DNA of 64,000 bases from assembly GCA_024235615.1 (NCBI GenBank), contig JACKMB010000002.1, positions 310,001-374,000 of the forward strand. Reading direction: 5' to 3'. Position numbers and translations under genes: made by a program. Below are positions 9,811 to 17,952 of this stretch, piece by piece. The DNA is from Thauera sp. (GTDB lineage: Bacteria; Pseudomonadota; Gammaproteobacteria; Burkholderiales; Rhodocyclaceae). Each line of letters begins with the position of its first letter. Positions within the stretch are counted from its first letter, which is position 1. The notes under the pieces were generated by a model, which was not told where the DNA came from, made no database searches, and saw only the letters and a program-made list of their open reading frames with translations.

Positions 9811-10683
9811 CTAGATTCCCCCGCGCGCCTTGGCGTTGAGCTCGCGCTCGGTCTTGAAGATGTAGCGCTGGATGCGGGTGTCGGCCGTGCGCGGCAGGGC
9901 GGCGAAGCGCAGGCCGACGCGCAACTGCTCGGTGCCGTTGCGCTGCGTCTGGCGGTTGAGGTTGCGCACCTCGAGGTCGAGCTCGATCGGGTCGCCATCG
10001 GGCAGGGCGAGTCGGCACGCCGGCAGTACGCCGCCGATGACGAACTCCGCCGCCCCCGCGGGCACCATTACCGCCACCCCGCCGGCACCGATGTCGATCA
10101 CGCGCGCGCTCACCTCCACCGGCTTGCGCGCCAGGTCCTCCGCCCGCAGCAGGCAGCTCAGCGCGTGCGCGAGCGGTACCTGCAGGCGATAGAACTCGCG
10201 GCGCTGCAGGCGCAGCATCTCTGTCGGCAGCGGCGCGATGAATGCCGGGCGGCCCTTGTCCTGGCCTTCGCTGAGGCCGACGAGCGGAAACTGGATGCGG
10301 ATGCCGTCGAGCTGGGTGATGCAGGTCAGGCGCGGTGCGGCGAGCGCGCGGCGGTTGGCCTGGGGGTCGGGGCTGGGGTCGAGCACCACGCGTGCGCGCT
10401 CCTCGTCCACCTTCAGCACCGCAGTCATGAAGGAGTGGCCGCCGCCGGTGTGCGCGGTGATCAGGCCGCGGTGGGTGATGAGATCCTGCAGCAGCTGCAG
10501 GATCTGGCGCGCGCCGCGCAGGGTGTATTTCTCGAGCTCGTCGCCGCGGCTGATGTCGAGCGCTGCGGGGCTGGCGGGGCTGCCGTCGGGAGGTGGAGTG
10601 CTGGGTTCGGCCATGCGGGGCGATCGTGTGTTGGGCGGGGTCGGAAGGCGGGTGGAGTGCGGCGTGGAGTGTGGCGTGCTCAC
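9811..10683 (-). CDS. YcgR-like flagellar brake protein, PilZ domain (copy 1)
   Basis: The 290-residue product has the N-terminal YcgR domain (about 45-155) and a C-terminal PilZ domain (about 160-280). The cyclic-di-GMP arginine motif RREFYR is at 161-166. The second motif, normally (D/N)xSxxG, reads DIGAGG at 197-202, with Gly in place of Ser. YcgR binds cyclic-di-GMP and slows or biases the motor. The GTG start at 10683 overlaps the upstream PilZ gene by 4 bp and encodes a STPHSTPHST repeat; an ATG at 10614 is an alternative that removes this tail. It is a diverged tandem duplicate of the next gene. Confidence 0.88.
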   Translation of the reverse strand: MSTPHSTPHSTRLPTPPNTRSPRMAEPSTPPPDGSPASPAALDISRGDELEKYTLRGARQILQLLQDLITHRGLITAHTGGGHSFMTAVLKVDEERARVVLDPSPDPQANRRALAAPRLTCITQLDGIRIQFPLVGLSEGQDKGRPAFIAPLPTEMLRLQRREFYRLQVPLAHALSCLLRAEDLARKPVEVSARVIDIGAGGVAVMVPAGAAEFVIGGVLPACRLALPDGDPIELDLEVRNLNRQTQRNGTEQLRVGLRFAALPRTADTRIQRYIFKTERELNAKARGGI

Positions 10684-11459
10684 AAGCGGCCGCGCTCGCG
10701 CGCGTTGCGGGTGCGCTCGACGCGCAGGATGTAGCGCTGGATCACATCCTCGGCGCCGCGCGGCAGGTCGGCGAACTCGCAGCCGGCGCGCAGCACCTCG
10801 GCGCCGCCGCGCCGGGTGATGCGGAAGAGGTTGCGCACGACCAGGCGCGCGGGGATCGGCGCGGTGTCGGGCAGGCGCAGCAGGCTGTCGGGGAACTCCG
10901 TGCCCGGCTCGAAGTGCACGCCCACCGGCGGCACCGCGATCGCCACGCCGCCGCCGCTGATGTCGAGGATGCGCAGCTCGGCCTCGCGCCGGCTGCCGTC
11001 GACGCGGGGGAGCGCCAGCGTGCAGCTCACCGCTTCCGAGATCGGCGTCTGCAGGCGATAGAACTCGCGCCGCTGCAGGCGCAGCAGGGCCTCGGGCGGC
11101 GGCGCGCGCAATCCCGGGCTGCCGCCGTCCTCGACGAGGCGCTGGCCGCGCAGCAGGAACTGGATGCGCACCTTGTCGAGCTGGGTCACGCAGTCGAGCG
11201 CGTCGGCGTGCTCCATGCGCTGGTTCTGCAGGGCGTCGGCGCTGCCGTCGAGCAGCAGGCTGCTGCCGTCCTCGGCGACTTCGACCAGGGTGGACAGCAC
11301 GGACTCGTTGCCCGGCGCCAGCCGCGCGCTCACCAGCGCCCGCGCGCCCACCAGGTTGCGCAGGACGGCGAGGATCTCGCGCGCGTCGCGCAGCACGTAC
11401 TTCGCCTCGTCGTCGGCGTGGATGAGTTCGATGCGGGTGTCTTCGTGGTCGATCGTCAT
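10680..11459 (-). CDS. YcgR-like flagellar brake protein, PilZ domain (copy 2)
   Basis: This 259-residue YcgR family member has an N-terminal YcgR domain (about 15-125) and a PilZ domain with a canonical RREFYR (130-135) and DISGGG (166-171). It should bind cyclic-di-GMP and act on the flagellar switch/stator interface. It is the promoter-proximal gene of a two-gene leftward operon with copy 1, whose start overlaps this stop. The two proteins share architecture and many blocks (ARxIL near the start, RLQRREFYRLQ, RYI at the end) but are clearly diverged, so the duplication is not recent. Confidence 0.9.
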   Translation of the reverse strand: MTIDHEDTRIELIHADDEAKYVLRDAREILAVLRNLVGARALVSARLAPGNESVLSTLVEVAEDGSSLLLDGSADALQNQRMEHADALDCVTQLDKVRIQFLLRGQRLVEDGGSPGLRAPPPEALLRLQRREFYRLQTPISEAVSCTLALPRVDGSRREAELRILDISGGGVAIAVPPVGVHFEPGTEFPDSLLRLPDTAPIPARLVVRNLFRITRRGGAEVLRAGCEFADLPRGAEDVIQRYILRVERTRNARERGRL

Positions 11460-11587
11460 GCGTGCGTGCCCGAGGTGCCGGCGTGTGTTGTCCCGCTTAT
11501 ATCACGAGATGCGGCACGGCGCCCCACCAGAGGGGGCCCCTTGTTGGGCAAAGGCGTAGCGACTCGCGCCAGTTGTGGCAGGCAGGG

Positions 11588-11989
11588 TCAGGCGGCTCTG
11601 ATCTCGTCGAGCAGGTCGGGATGGCGTTCAAGTACCTTGAGTAGTTTCACCAAGGCCAGCGGCGGTTTGGTCTTGCCATTTTCGTAGCGGGAGAAAGCAT
11701 TGACGCCTCCACCGAAGATCTCTGCGGCCTGGCGTTGATCCAGGTCAAGCTTCTTGCGCACTCTGGCGATGAAGTCGGGGTCCACGTAGGCGGCGTTCAC
11801 CTGGCGCTGGAACTGCCCCAGCAACTCGCTGTAGCGGTCGCCGTGTTCGCGGTTCAGGATCACTTCGCCGCAAGCCGGGCAGAAGTCGCCGGTGACCGCT
11901 GGGATCGTGGTGGTTTCGCCTTTGTACAGGTACGGAAGGTCGCGGGTGTCGTGGATGAGTTCAGCCGCTCCACAGCAGGGGCATTTCAT
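11588..11989 (-). CDS. mqsA: MqsA-family antitoxin, toxin partner truncated
   Basis: The 133-residue protein matches E. coli MqsA (131 residues) throughout. The zinc-binding cysteines C3, C6, C37 and C40 are conserved, and the C-terminal Xre-type helix-turn-helix contains QAAEIFGGGVNAFSRYENGK. MqsA binds and neutralises the MqsR ribonuclease and represses transcription. Normally mqsR lies directly upstream and is co-transcribed; here only the last 25 or so codons of mqsR remain (11992-12069). The antitoxin itself has no visible lesion. It lies inside the flagellar gene cluster, between ycgR and fhlB, so it may have been acquired by insertion and then lost its toxin. Confidence 0.92.
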   Translation of the reverse strand: MKCPCCGAAELIHDTRDLPYLYKGETTTIPAVTGDFCPACGEVILNREHGDRYSELLGQFQRQVNAAYVDPDFIARVRKKLDLDQRQAAEIFGGGVNAFSRYENGKTKPPLALVKLLKVLERHPDLLDEIRAA

Positions 11990-11991
11990 GG

Positions 11992-12069
11992 TCACAGCTC
12001 CTTGAACGAAACGATCAGAACGTCGTCGATGACGGTCAGCTTCAAATAAACCTCGGTTTGGCAAGTAGG
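11992..12069 (-). pseudogene. mqsR: 3' remnant of mqsR toxin gene
   Basis: Directly upstream of mqsA the minus strand encodes QTEVYLKLTVIDDVLIVSFK plus EL and a stop two bases before the mqsA ATG. From memory this aligns with the C-terminus of MqsR (GQVYLKITVIHDVLIVSF). Upstream in the same frame a stop codon occurs at 12070-12072, and no other frame shows the N-terminal 70 residues, so most of the toxin gene is gone. The remnant still sits at the normal distance from mqsA. Confidence 0.85.
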
Positions 12070-12172
12070 TTAAGGTTTCATCGTTTGCGGCCGTGATCCA
12101 GCGCTGTGCCACACCAAAGGGGCCTTCTTTTACGACAGGCTCCACCCGCGGCACGGGTGCTCGCCGCAACGT

Positions 12173-12535
12173 TCAAGGGGCGGTTTCACCTTCTTGCGCG
12201 TCGGGCGCGGGGCGCGGGCGCAGGGATTCGGGCAGGTCGCGGGCGATGGGCGCCGTGCCGGCGTCGGCGCCCTGTTCGATGCGGTACAGCCAGGCGAGCA
12301 GTTCGGCCACCGCGACGTAGAGTTGCGGCGGGATGCGGGCGTCGAGGTCGACCTGCATCAGCAGGCTCACCAGCTCGGGCGATTCGTGCACGAAGACGCC
12401 GGCCTCGTTTGCGCGCTCGATGATCTCGCGCGCCACCACGCCCTTGCCCTTGGCGACCACGCGCGGCGCGGCCTCGCCGGCGGTGTAGGCGAGCGCGACG
12501 GCTTCGTTGCGCAGGGGCGGGCGGGGGTCAGCCAT
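12173..12535 (-). CDS. FlhB C-terminal-domain homologue (FhlB-like)
   Basis: The 120 residues correspond only to the cytoplasmic FlhB/EscU/YscU substrate-switch domain: AVALAYTAGEAAPRVVAKGKG, then REIIERANEAGVFVHESPEL and IPPQLYVAVAELLAWLYRIE. The membrane part of FlhB is absent and the NPTH autocleavage motif is not present, as in stand-alone FhlB-type proteins that can replace the cleaved FlhB fragment. It follows the FliK-like gene, whose partner in vivo would be FlhB, so the two probably act together in export-specificity switching. The gene ends in an acidic, disordered tail. Confidence 0.88.
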   Translation of the reverse strand: MADPRPPLRNEAVALAYTAGEAAPRVVAKGKGVVAREIIERANEAGVFVHESPELVSLLMQVDLDARIPPQLYVAVAELLAWLYRIEQGADAGTAPIARDLPESLRPRPAPDAQEGETAP

Positions 12536-12560
12536 GTTGGCGTGTGGTGCTGGTGGTCAT

Positions 12561-13826
12561 CTAGCCCGCGGCGCCCGGCGTCTGGGGCGCAGCGGAGGAT
12601 GGGGCGGCGGAGTTGGCCGCGCGCGGCTCAACAACCAGGCCGGTGAGCTTGAGGTTGGCCGCTTCCAGCGCCGAGGCCAGCGCGGCGCCGCCGGCGTCGA
12701 GTGCGCGGATCGTCGCCGGGTCATCGGCGCGCAGGCGCAGCGCGACGCCGGCGGGGGTCAGGTGCAACTGCGCCTCGACGCCGCCGAGGCGCGGCATGGT
12801 CAGGCGCAGGGTGGTGTTCCAGGTGGGCTCGGCGTCCTCGCCCTCGCGGCTGCCTTCGCCTTGCGGGTCTTCGATCACCCATTCGATCGGCTGCCCCGGC
12901 CAGGCCTGGCCCTGCCACACGTATTGCTGGGTAGCCAGCGCGTCGAGTTGCTGGTGGACGACTGGCATCAGGCGCTCGGGGATGGGCTGCGCGCGTACGG
13001 GCGCGGCTTCTTCCACGCCGGCGCGCAGGGAGGCGGGGCTGCGGGTGGCGTTGAGCTGTGCGGTATCGTCGGTGCCACCGGCAATACGTGCGGCTGCAGT
13101 GGCGGCGGATTGTGCTGCGGGCGCGGCGGGGGTCGAAGGCGTGGCGTTGGCCGTTGCAGTCGCCGCCTGCCCGGTGGCGTTTGTCGAAGCGCCCGTGCCG
13201 GGCTGGCCGGCGCCCGCGCCTGCGCCCACGCCCGGGGCCGACTGCTGGCCCTGCGGCTCGCGCAGCAGCGCGGCGGTGTCGAGCTTGCCGAGCACCCACT
13301 GCGCCTGGTGCGATTCATAGAACAGCCCGCTCTGCCCGAGCGCCTGGCGCAGCAGCGGCACGAGCTGCGTGCCATTTGTGGGCGGCGCGTTCAGCAGTGG
13401 CTCGTTGCCGGCGAGGCTGGCCGGCTGCGGCGTGGGCTGGCCGGTGAGCAGAAAGCTGATCAGGCGCCCGGTCTGGCTCAGCGCCGGCTGGGCCGAGGCG
13501 GTGTTGGCCGCAGCCGTCTCGCCGCCGACGATGCGCGCGAACACGGCTCGCGGGGTGACTTGCGAGACCTCCAGCTCGAGCGTGTCGCCCGACTTGGCCG
13601 CGCTGTTGAGTGACAGCGTCATCTGCTGTCCGGCCACCAGCGCGCGGAAAGTGCCGTCGGGCAGGGTGCGCTGCAGGGTGGCGAAGAAGCGCTGGCCGGG
13701 GACGAGCTCGGGCAGTTGGGCCTGGATCTCGCGCGCACGCTGCAGGCCCGCAACCGGCGGTTCGGTGTTGAAGAAGCTGGCTTCGTTGATCAGGCGCAGG
13801 CGGGCAGCGAGGTCGGCGGGGATCAT
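12561..13826 (-). CDS. FliK-like hook-length control family protein
   Basis: The 421-residue protein starts with an ordered segment (LAARLRLINEASFFNTEPPV, then GQRFFATLQRTLPDGTFRAL). It passes through a Gln/Ala/Thr-rich linker (about 190-270) and ends with a Flg_hook-type domain (about 275-400) with WQGQAWPGQPIEWVIEDPQG and LRLTMPRLGGVEAQLHLTPA. The C-terminal domain of FliK contacts the FlhB cytoplasmic domain; the next gene encodes just such a domain. It is distinct from the fliK fragment at the window start, so the genome has two FliK-type genes. It belongs to the leftward fliC-flaG-fliD-fliS-fliT operon. Confidence 0.85.
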   Translation of the reverse strand: MIPADLAARLRLINEASFFNTEPPVAGLQRAREIQAQLPELVPGQRFFATLQRTLPDGTFRALVAGQQMTLSLNSAAKSGDTLELEVSQVTPRAVFARIVGGETAAANTASAQPALSQTGRLISFLLTGQPTPQPASLAGNEPLLNAPPTNGTQLVPLLRQALGQSGLFYESHQAQWVLGKLDTAALLREPQGQQSAPGVGAGAGAGQPGTGASTNATGQAATATANATPSTPAAPAAQSAATAAARIAGGTDDTAQLNATRSPASLRAGVEEAAPVRAQPIPERLMPVVHQQLDALATQQYVWQGQAWPGQPIEWVIEDPQGEGSREGEDAEPTWNTTLRLTMPRLGGVEAQLHLTPAGVALRLRADDPATIRALDAGGAALASALEAANLKLTGLVVEPRAANSAAPSSAAPQTPGAAG

Positions 13827-13872
13827 CGCGGGGGCTCCTGCGTGGCCGGCGTTCGATCAGCCCGCGCGCGGG

Positions 13873-14217
13873 TCAGGGCGCGAGCGCGCCGTAGGCGTTG
13901 CGCACCGCACGTTCCTGGCGGCCGCCGGCGAGCAGCTTGCGCACGCTGGCGAGGAAAGGGTCGGTGTGGGTGCGGATCTCGGCGTCCAGCGCCAGCAGGC
14001 GCTCGATGCCGACGCGCAGGGCGTCGGCTTCGGCGGCGGGCAGGGTCGCCATGGCTGCGGCGTCGGCGGTTGCATCGGCGCCGAGTCGCGCGGTGTCGCG
14101 CAGCGCCGCCGCCTCGCGCTCGAGGGCGGCGAGGCGGTCCCAGTCGTTCGCGCGCGCTGCCTCGGCCATGGCTTCGTAGCGGGCGAGCAGGGCGTCGAGG
14201 GTTGGGCGGGTGAGCAT
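13873..14217 (-). CDS. fliT: Flagellar protein FliT
   Basis: The 114-residue helical protein lies directly after fliS, the standard place for fliT. Sequence such as LLARYEAMAEAARANDWDRL and ALDAEIRTHTDPFLASVRKL resembles beta-proteobacterial FliT. FliT is the export chaperone for the filament cap FliD and in enterics also restrains FlhDC. FliT sequences are poorly conserved, so position and helical content carry much of the weight. Confidence 0.82.
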   Translation of the reverse strand: MLTRPTLDALLARYEAMAEAARANDWDRLAALEREAAALRDTARLGADATADAAAMATLPAAEADALRVGIERLLALDAEIRTHTDPFLASVRKLLAGGRQERAVRNAYGALAP

Positions 14218-14236
14218 GGCTGCGGGCCTCAGTTGC

Positions 14237-14650
14237 TCAAGCGGCAGCCGTCTTCACCTGCCCGGCGATGCCGGCCCAGGCTTCGCGCAGGGTGGCGAGC
14301 AGCCCGGCCACCTCGTCCAGCGCGGGCTGGCTGTTATGCAGGTTGGCGTAGAGCAGGCGCTCGCTCATGTAGTCGTAGAGGGCTGCCAGGCGCTCGGCCA
14401 ACTCGCCGCCAGCGTTCATGTCCAGGCTCACCTTGAGGCCGTTGATGATGATCTCGATCGCCTTGGACACGGCCATGCCCTTGCCGGGAATGTCCTTGCT
14501 CTGCATCGCGATGCCGGCGGTGCGCACCTGCAGCAGGGCACCGTCGAACAGCATCAGGATCAGCCTGTGTGGGTCGGCGGTGTTGACGCCGGTTTCGACG
14601 CTTACCTTGGCGTAGGCGGCGGCGCGGTTTTGCTGGAATCCACCGAACAT
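14237..14650 (-). CDS. fliS: Flagellin export chaperone FliS
   Basis: The 137-residue product matches FliS from the first residues (MFGGFQQNRAAAYAKVSVET) through the flagellin-binding region (PHRLILMLFDGALLQVRTA) to the helical end. FliS binds the disordered C-terminus of FliC in the cytoplasm to prevent polymerisation and deliver it to the export gate. It sits between fliD and fliT in the usual fliDST order. Confidence 0.95.
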   Translation of the reverse strand: MFGGFQQNRAAAYAKVSVETGVNTADPHRLILMLFDGALLQVRTAGIAMQSKDIPGKGMAVSKAIEIIINGLKVSLDMNAGGELAERLAALYDYMSERLLYANLHNSQPALDEVAGLLATLREAWAGIAGQVKTAAA

Positions 14651-14681
14651 GTTTGGGGGGTCTCCGTCTGGGTTCCGTGGG

Positions 14682-16103
14682 TTAGGCGAAGCTCGACAGG
14701 CTGGCGAGCTGCTGGGTCAGATAGTTGCTGGTCTGCGTCATGCTGGCGATGGTCGAGTCGAGCGCGGTGAATTGCGCCTGATAGCGCTTCTGCACGCTTT
14801 CCAGCCGGGCTTCGAAAGCCTCGCGCTGCTTGCCGATCATCTTGATCGAGGCGTTGAGGCCCTCGGTGCGCCCGGCGAGTAGACCGCCCGTGTCGATGAA
14901 GTTCTTCAGCCCGTCCGACACCGTCGCCGCCAGTCCCTTCGTGTCACCGCTGCCGGTGAAGAAGGCCGCCACGTCACGGTTCGGGTCCTTCAGCGCGGCG
15001 TCGAGCTTGCTGCTGTCCACCGTGAGCTTGCCGTCCTTGTCGAAGGTGATGCCGATGTCGGCCAGGCGCGTGGTGTCGCCCAGGCCGGACAAGGCGCCGC
15101 CCACCAGGTTGCGCACCTGGCTCTGGATGCTGCGCGCGCTCGAGTCGCCGGTAAGGGTTGCAGCGGTCCGGGTCTCGGCGTTGTAGTTGGTGAGGTTCTT
15201 GAGCGTGGTCTGGGTGTCGTTGTGCGCCTTGACGAAGGCGTCGATCGCGCTGCGCGCACCGCCGAAGTCTTCGGCCACCGACAGGCTGGCGGCGGCGGTC
15301 GTTTCCTTGGTCAGGGTCAGTGTGACGCCCTCGAGCACGTCGCTGATGGTGTTGCTGCCGCGGGTGACGGTGATGCCATCTACGTTGATGCGCGCATCCT
15401 GCGAGGCCTGCAGCACGTAGCTGGTGTTGCTGCCGGCGGGCACGGTGGGGTTCTCGGGGTCGATGGCCACGCTGGGGTCGTAGGCCAGCCCCGCGGTGCC
15501 GCCGATCTGGAAGGCCTGCTCCGCGCCGGTCTTCTTGCCGGTGACGACGAGTTGCTTGGCAGTGCCGTTATCGATGACGCTGGCGGTCACGCCCAGGTCG
15601 CCCTTGTTGATCGCGTCGCGCAGTTCCTCGATGGTGCTGCCGGTGAAGTCGATCGACTTGGCGCCCGCCTCACCCGGAACGAAGCTGCCGCCGTCCATCT
15701 TGCCGAAGGTGATGCTGACGGTGGTGGGGGCTTCGGCCGTGCCGGCCGTGGGGGTAAAGCTCGTGCTGGCGCCGGTGGCGACGCGCTGCACCTTGGCCAA
15801 CTGCTCCACCTGCACCGAATAGCTGCCCGCCGCCGCACCGCTCGCGGTGCTGGCTGTAAAGCCGGCGTCGCTGCCCACGGTGGCCTTGGTGGCGGAAAAT
15901 TTTGCCGCGTCGTTCAGCGCGTTGGCCGCGGTCTGCAGCGCCGACAGGCTGCCCTTGATTTGCCCGAAGGCCGACAGCTTGGCCTGGAAGCTCGCTTCCT
16001 TTCTCGCCATCGCGGTCAGCGGCTGGCGCTCGACCGCCATCAGTTGCGAGACCAGGCTGTTGATGTCGAGCCCGGAGCCCAGTCCCGATGCACTCAATGC
16101 CAT
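14682..16103 (-). CDS. fliD: Flagellar filament cap protein FliD
   Basis: The 473 residues begin with the FliD signature ALSASGLGSGLDINSLVSQL and end with the helical C-terminal region (RYQAQFTALDSTIASMTQTS then YLTQQLA). The variable middle (about 70-350) forms the cap head domains. FliD forms a pentamer or hexamer at the filament tip and directs flagellin polymerisation. Length is normal and both termini are intact. It is co-directional with flaG (37 bp gap) and fliS (31 bp gap). Confidence 0.96.
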   Translation of the reverse strand: MALSASGLGSGLDINSLVSQLMAVERQPLTAMARKEASFQAKLSAFGQIKGSLSALQTAANALNDAAKFSATKATVGSDAGFTASTASGAAAGSYSVQVEQLAKVQRVATGASTSFTPTAGTAEAPTTVSITFGKMDGGSFVPGEAGAKSIDFTGSTIEELRDAINKGDLGVTASVIDNGTAKQLVVTGKKTGAEQAFQIGGTAGLAYDPSVAIDPENPTVPAGSNTSYVLQASQDARINVDGITVTRGSNTISDVLEGVTLTLTKETTAAASLSVAEDFGGARSAIDAFVKAHNDTQTTLKNLTNYNAETRTAATLTGDSSARSIQSQVRNLVGGALSGLGDTTRLADIGITFDKDGKLTVDSSKLDAALKDPNRDVAAFFTGSGDTKGLAATVSDGLKNFIDTGGLLAGRTEGLNASIKMIGKQREAFEARLESVQKRYQAQFTALDSTIASMTQTSNYLTQQLASLSSFA

Positions 16104-16140
16104 GATCTGCTCCTGTTCGTGTGTGTCTGTTCCGGTTGGC

Positions 16141-16563
16141 TCAGGCTTGCTGCTTGATCAGCAGGCCTTGCAGCTTGTCGATGGCTTTCGAGATCGCCAG
16201 CACTTCTTCCGAAGGCATCTGGCGGATGACCTCGTCGGTCTGCGAGTCGACGATCTTGACGATGGTGCGGCCAGTGTCGTCGTCGATGGAGAAAAGCAGG
16301 TTTTGTGCCACCGGCGCGATGGCCTTTTTCACTTCGTCGACCGCCTGCAGCAGGGTCTCACGGTCGGGTACTCCCGCCTCGTTGTTGGGCGGTTCCGGAC
16401 GGGTGGTGTTCTGCGTGCCGCCGAGTTCGTTAACGCGTGCAGTCTGCGCCTGGGTGTTGCTGCCGCTGCTGCGCTGGCTGCTGGCTGCCGACTGCTGGCT
16501 GGCTACGCGCGCCAGTTGCGCGTCCATCGCGGCGTTGGACGATGCGATGCCTTGAATGCTCAT
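16141..16563 (-). CDS. flaG: FlaG family protein
   Basis: The 140-residue protein has a Ser/Gln-rich, disordered N-terminal half and a conserved FlaG C-terminal half: NLLFSIDDDTGRTIVKIVDS followed by TDEVIRQMPSEEVLAISKAI. FlaG proteins are found between fliC and fliD in polar flagellates and influence filament length; their mechanism is not settled. The gene lies 77 bp after fliC, separated by a hairpin, and 37 bp before fliD. Confidence 0.93.
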   Translation of the reverse strand: MSIQGIASSNAAMDAQLARVASQQSAASSQRSSGSNTQAQTARVNELGGTQNTTRPEPPNNEAGVPDRETLLQAVDEVKKAIAPVAQNLLFSIDDDTGRTIVKIVDSQTDEVIRQMPSEEVLAISKAIDKLQGLLIKQQA

Positions 16564-16587
16564 GATTCGCCTCCTTCATGGGGCAAC

Positions 16588-16616
16588 GGCGCGAAGCTCC
16601 GTGGGAGCTCCGCGCC
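16588..16616 (-). terminator. Hairpin after fliC
   Basis: Near-perfect inverted repeat: GGCGCG-A-AGCTCC pairs with GGAGCT-C-CGCGCC around a GTG loop, giving 12 base pairs with one mismatch. It starts 25 bp after the fliC stop. No T-run follows, so it may be a weak terminator or, more likely, an mRNA-stabilising structure that lets the fliC message outlast the downstream flaG-fliD transcript. Confidence 0.55.
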
Positions 16617-16640
16617 GAACGCTGGTTACATCAACCGAGT

Positions 16641-17858
16641 TTAACCGCGGAGCAGCGACAGCACGTTCTGCGGCAGACCGTTCGCCTGAGCCAGCATCGC
16701 GGTGCCAGCCTGCTGGAGGATTTGGGCGCGGGTGAGGTTCGCGGTTTCGGTGGCGAAGTCAGCATCCACGATGCGACCACGGGAAGCTGAGAGATTTTCG
16801 CTAGTCGTATTCAAGCTCGATACCGTAAAGTCGAGTCGGTTCATCTGCGCGCCGAGTTCCGCTCGGTTGCCGCTCAGGTAATCCATCGCTACATCGACCG
16901 CGGACATTAGATCTCTCGCGCTATCACCAGTTTTGGCGCTGCCGAAGGCAGTCATCGCGGCGTCGAGAGCCTGCATTTCCGTGCTGGCCCCAGTCGTAGA
17001 GAGCTTTACGTTAGCGAAACTAAGAGTCATCTGACTTGAGTTTGTAGTTCCTTCTCCGATATGCAAGTTGATGCTATTTCCGGCGCTTTCAGTAACAACC
17101 GTGAGTGTGTCGAGGTCGGCTGACGTATCGGCGCCAGCGGAGGGGCCCGCTTCAGCATTCGTAAGAGTCAGCGAAACACCTGCCTTTGCGAACGTTATGG
17201 TCTTACTGGTGCCATTTCCACTTACAGCAAGATCAGCATAAGCAATTTCTTCGCTTACGGCTTGCCCATTCTCAGTCCACGAAAGTTTGAGTTTGGAATC
17301 GGTGGAGTTATCCTCCATCGTGAATGTTACGCCAGCTTTTGCCTTGCTAACATCAACGTCCGAAATAGCAACTTTTGCGGTACTCAGGTAGGCGCCTTCT
17401 TTCAATGTAGAGGAAGCCGCTTGTCTAGTTCCGGTGCTTCCATCTAGCAGCTTAACGCCATTGAAGTTGGTCTTATCGGCGAGGTTATTTATTTCCGTGC
17501 GAAGCTGGTCTAGCTCCTTGTAAATATTCTCGCGTTCTTTTGTTCCAATCGTGTCGCTTGCGGCTTGTGTTCCAAGTTCCTTCATTCGGAGGAGCATGTC
17601 TTGTGTCGAATTGATTGCTCCCTCCGCTGTCTGAATCATAGAAATGCCGTCGTTGGCATTTCGAGTTGCTTGGTTAATCGAGCGGATCTGGGAGTTCATT
17701 TTTTGCGAAATCGCGAGGCCTGCTGCGTCGTCCTTGGCACTGTTGATGCGTAGGCCAGAAGAGAGACGCTGCAGCGAAGTCGCGAGTGAGCCTTGCGAAG
17801 AGTTAAGTTGACGCTGCGCATTCAGCGAGGCAACGTTGGTGTTGATCGTCTGGGCCAT
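16641..17858 (-). CDS. fliC: Flagellin FliC
   Basis: The 405-residue flagellin has conserved ends: AQTINTNVASLNAQRQLNSS and RLSSGLRINSAKDDAAGLAI at the N-terminus, and ATETANLTRAQILQQAGTAM then QANGLPQNVLSLLRG at the C-terminus. The central surface-exposed domain (about 175-300) is unlike other proteins I recognise, as expected. Codon use and base composition are visibly more AT-rich than in neighbouring genes, especially 17000-17700, suggesting a different history or selection on this region. An AGGAG ribosome site lies 8 bp before the ATG, and a probable sigma-28 promoter about 95 bp upstream. It is the first gene of the late flagellar block. Confidence 0.97.
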   Translation of the reverse strand: MAQTINTNVASLNAQRQLNSSQGSLATSLQRLSSGLRINSAKDDAAGLAISQKMNSQIRSINQATRNANDGISMIQTAEGAINSTQDMLLRMKELGTQAASDTIGTKERENIYKELDQLRTEINNLADKTNFNGVKLLDGSTGTRQAASSTLKEGAYLSTAKVAISDVDVSKAKAGVTFTMEDNSTDSKLKLSWTENGQAVSEEIAYADLAVSGNGTSKTITFAKAGVSLTLTNAEAGPSAGADTSADLDTLTVVTESAGNSINLHIGEGTTNSSQMTLSFANVKLSTTGASTEMQALDAAMTAFGSAKTGDSARDLMSAVDVAMDYLSGNRAELGAQMNRLDFTVSSLNTTSENLSASRGRIVDADFATETANLTRAQILQQAGTAMLAQANGLPQNVLSLLRG

Positions 17859-17952
17859 GATGTTTCTCCTGGTAGGTCAGGTTGGTCATACACCCGTATC
17901 TGCATCGCTTGCCTTGGCGGGTGCGGAGCGTTTGTTTGTGCTCTTGGTTGCT

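Noticed and set aside
9575-9814. Short open frames across the REP units
   Set aside because: They consist only of translated repeat sequence and lack ribosome sites.
11500-11560. GC-rich imperfect palindrome around CCCCACCAGAGGGGGCCCC as a terminator
   Set aside because: Pairing is ambiguous and no T-run follows on either strand, so it is not supported as a terminator.
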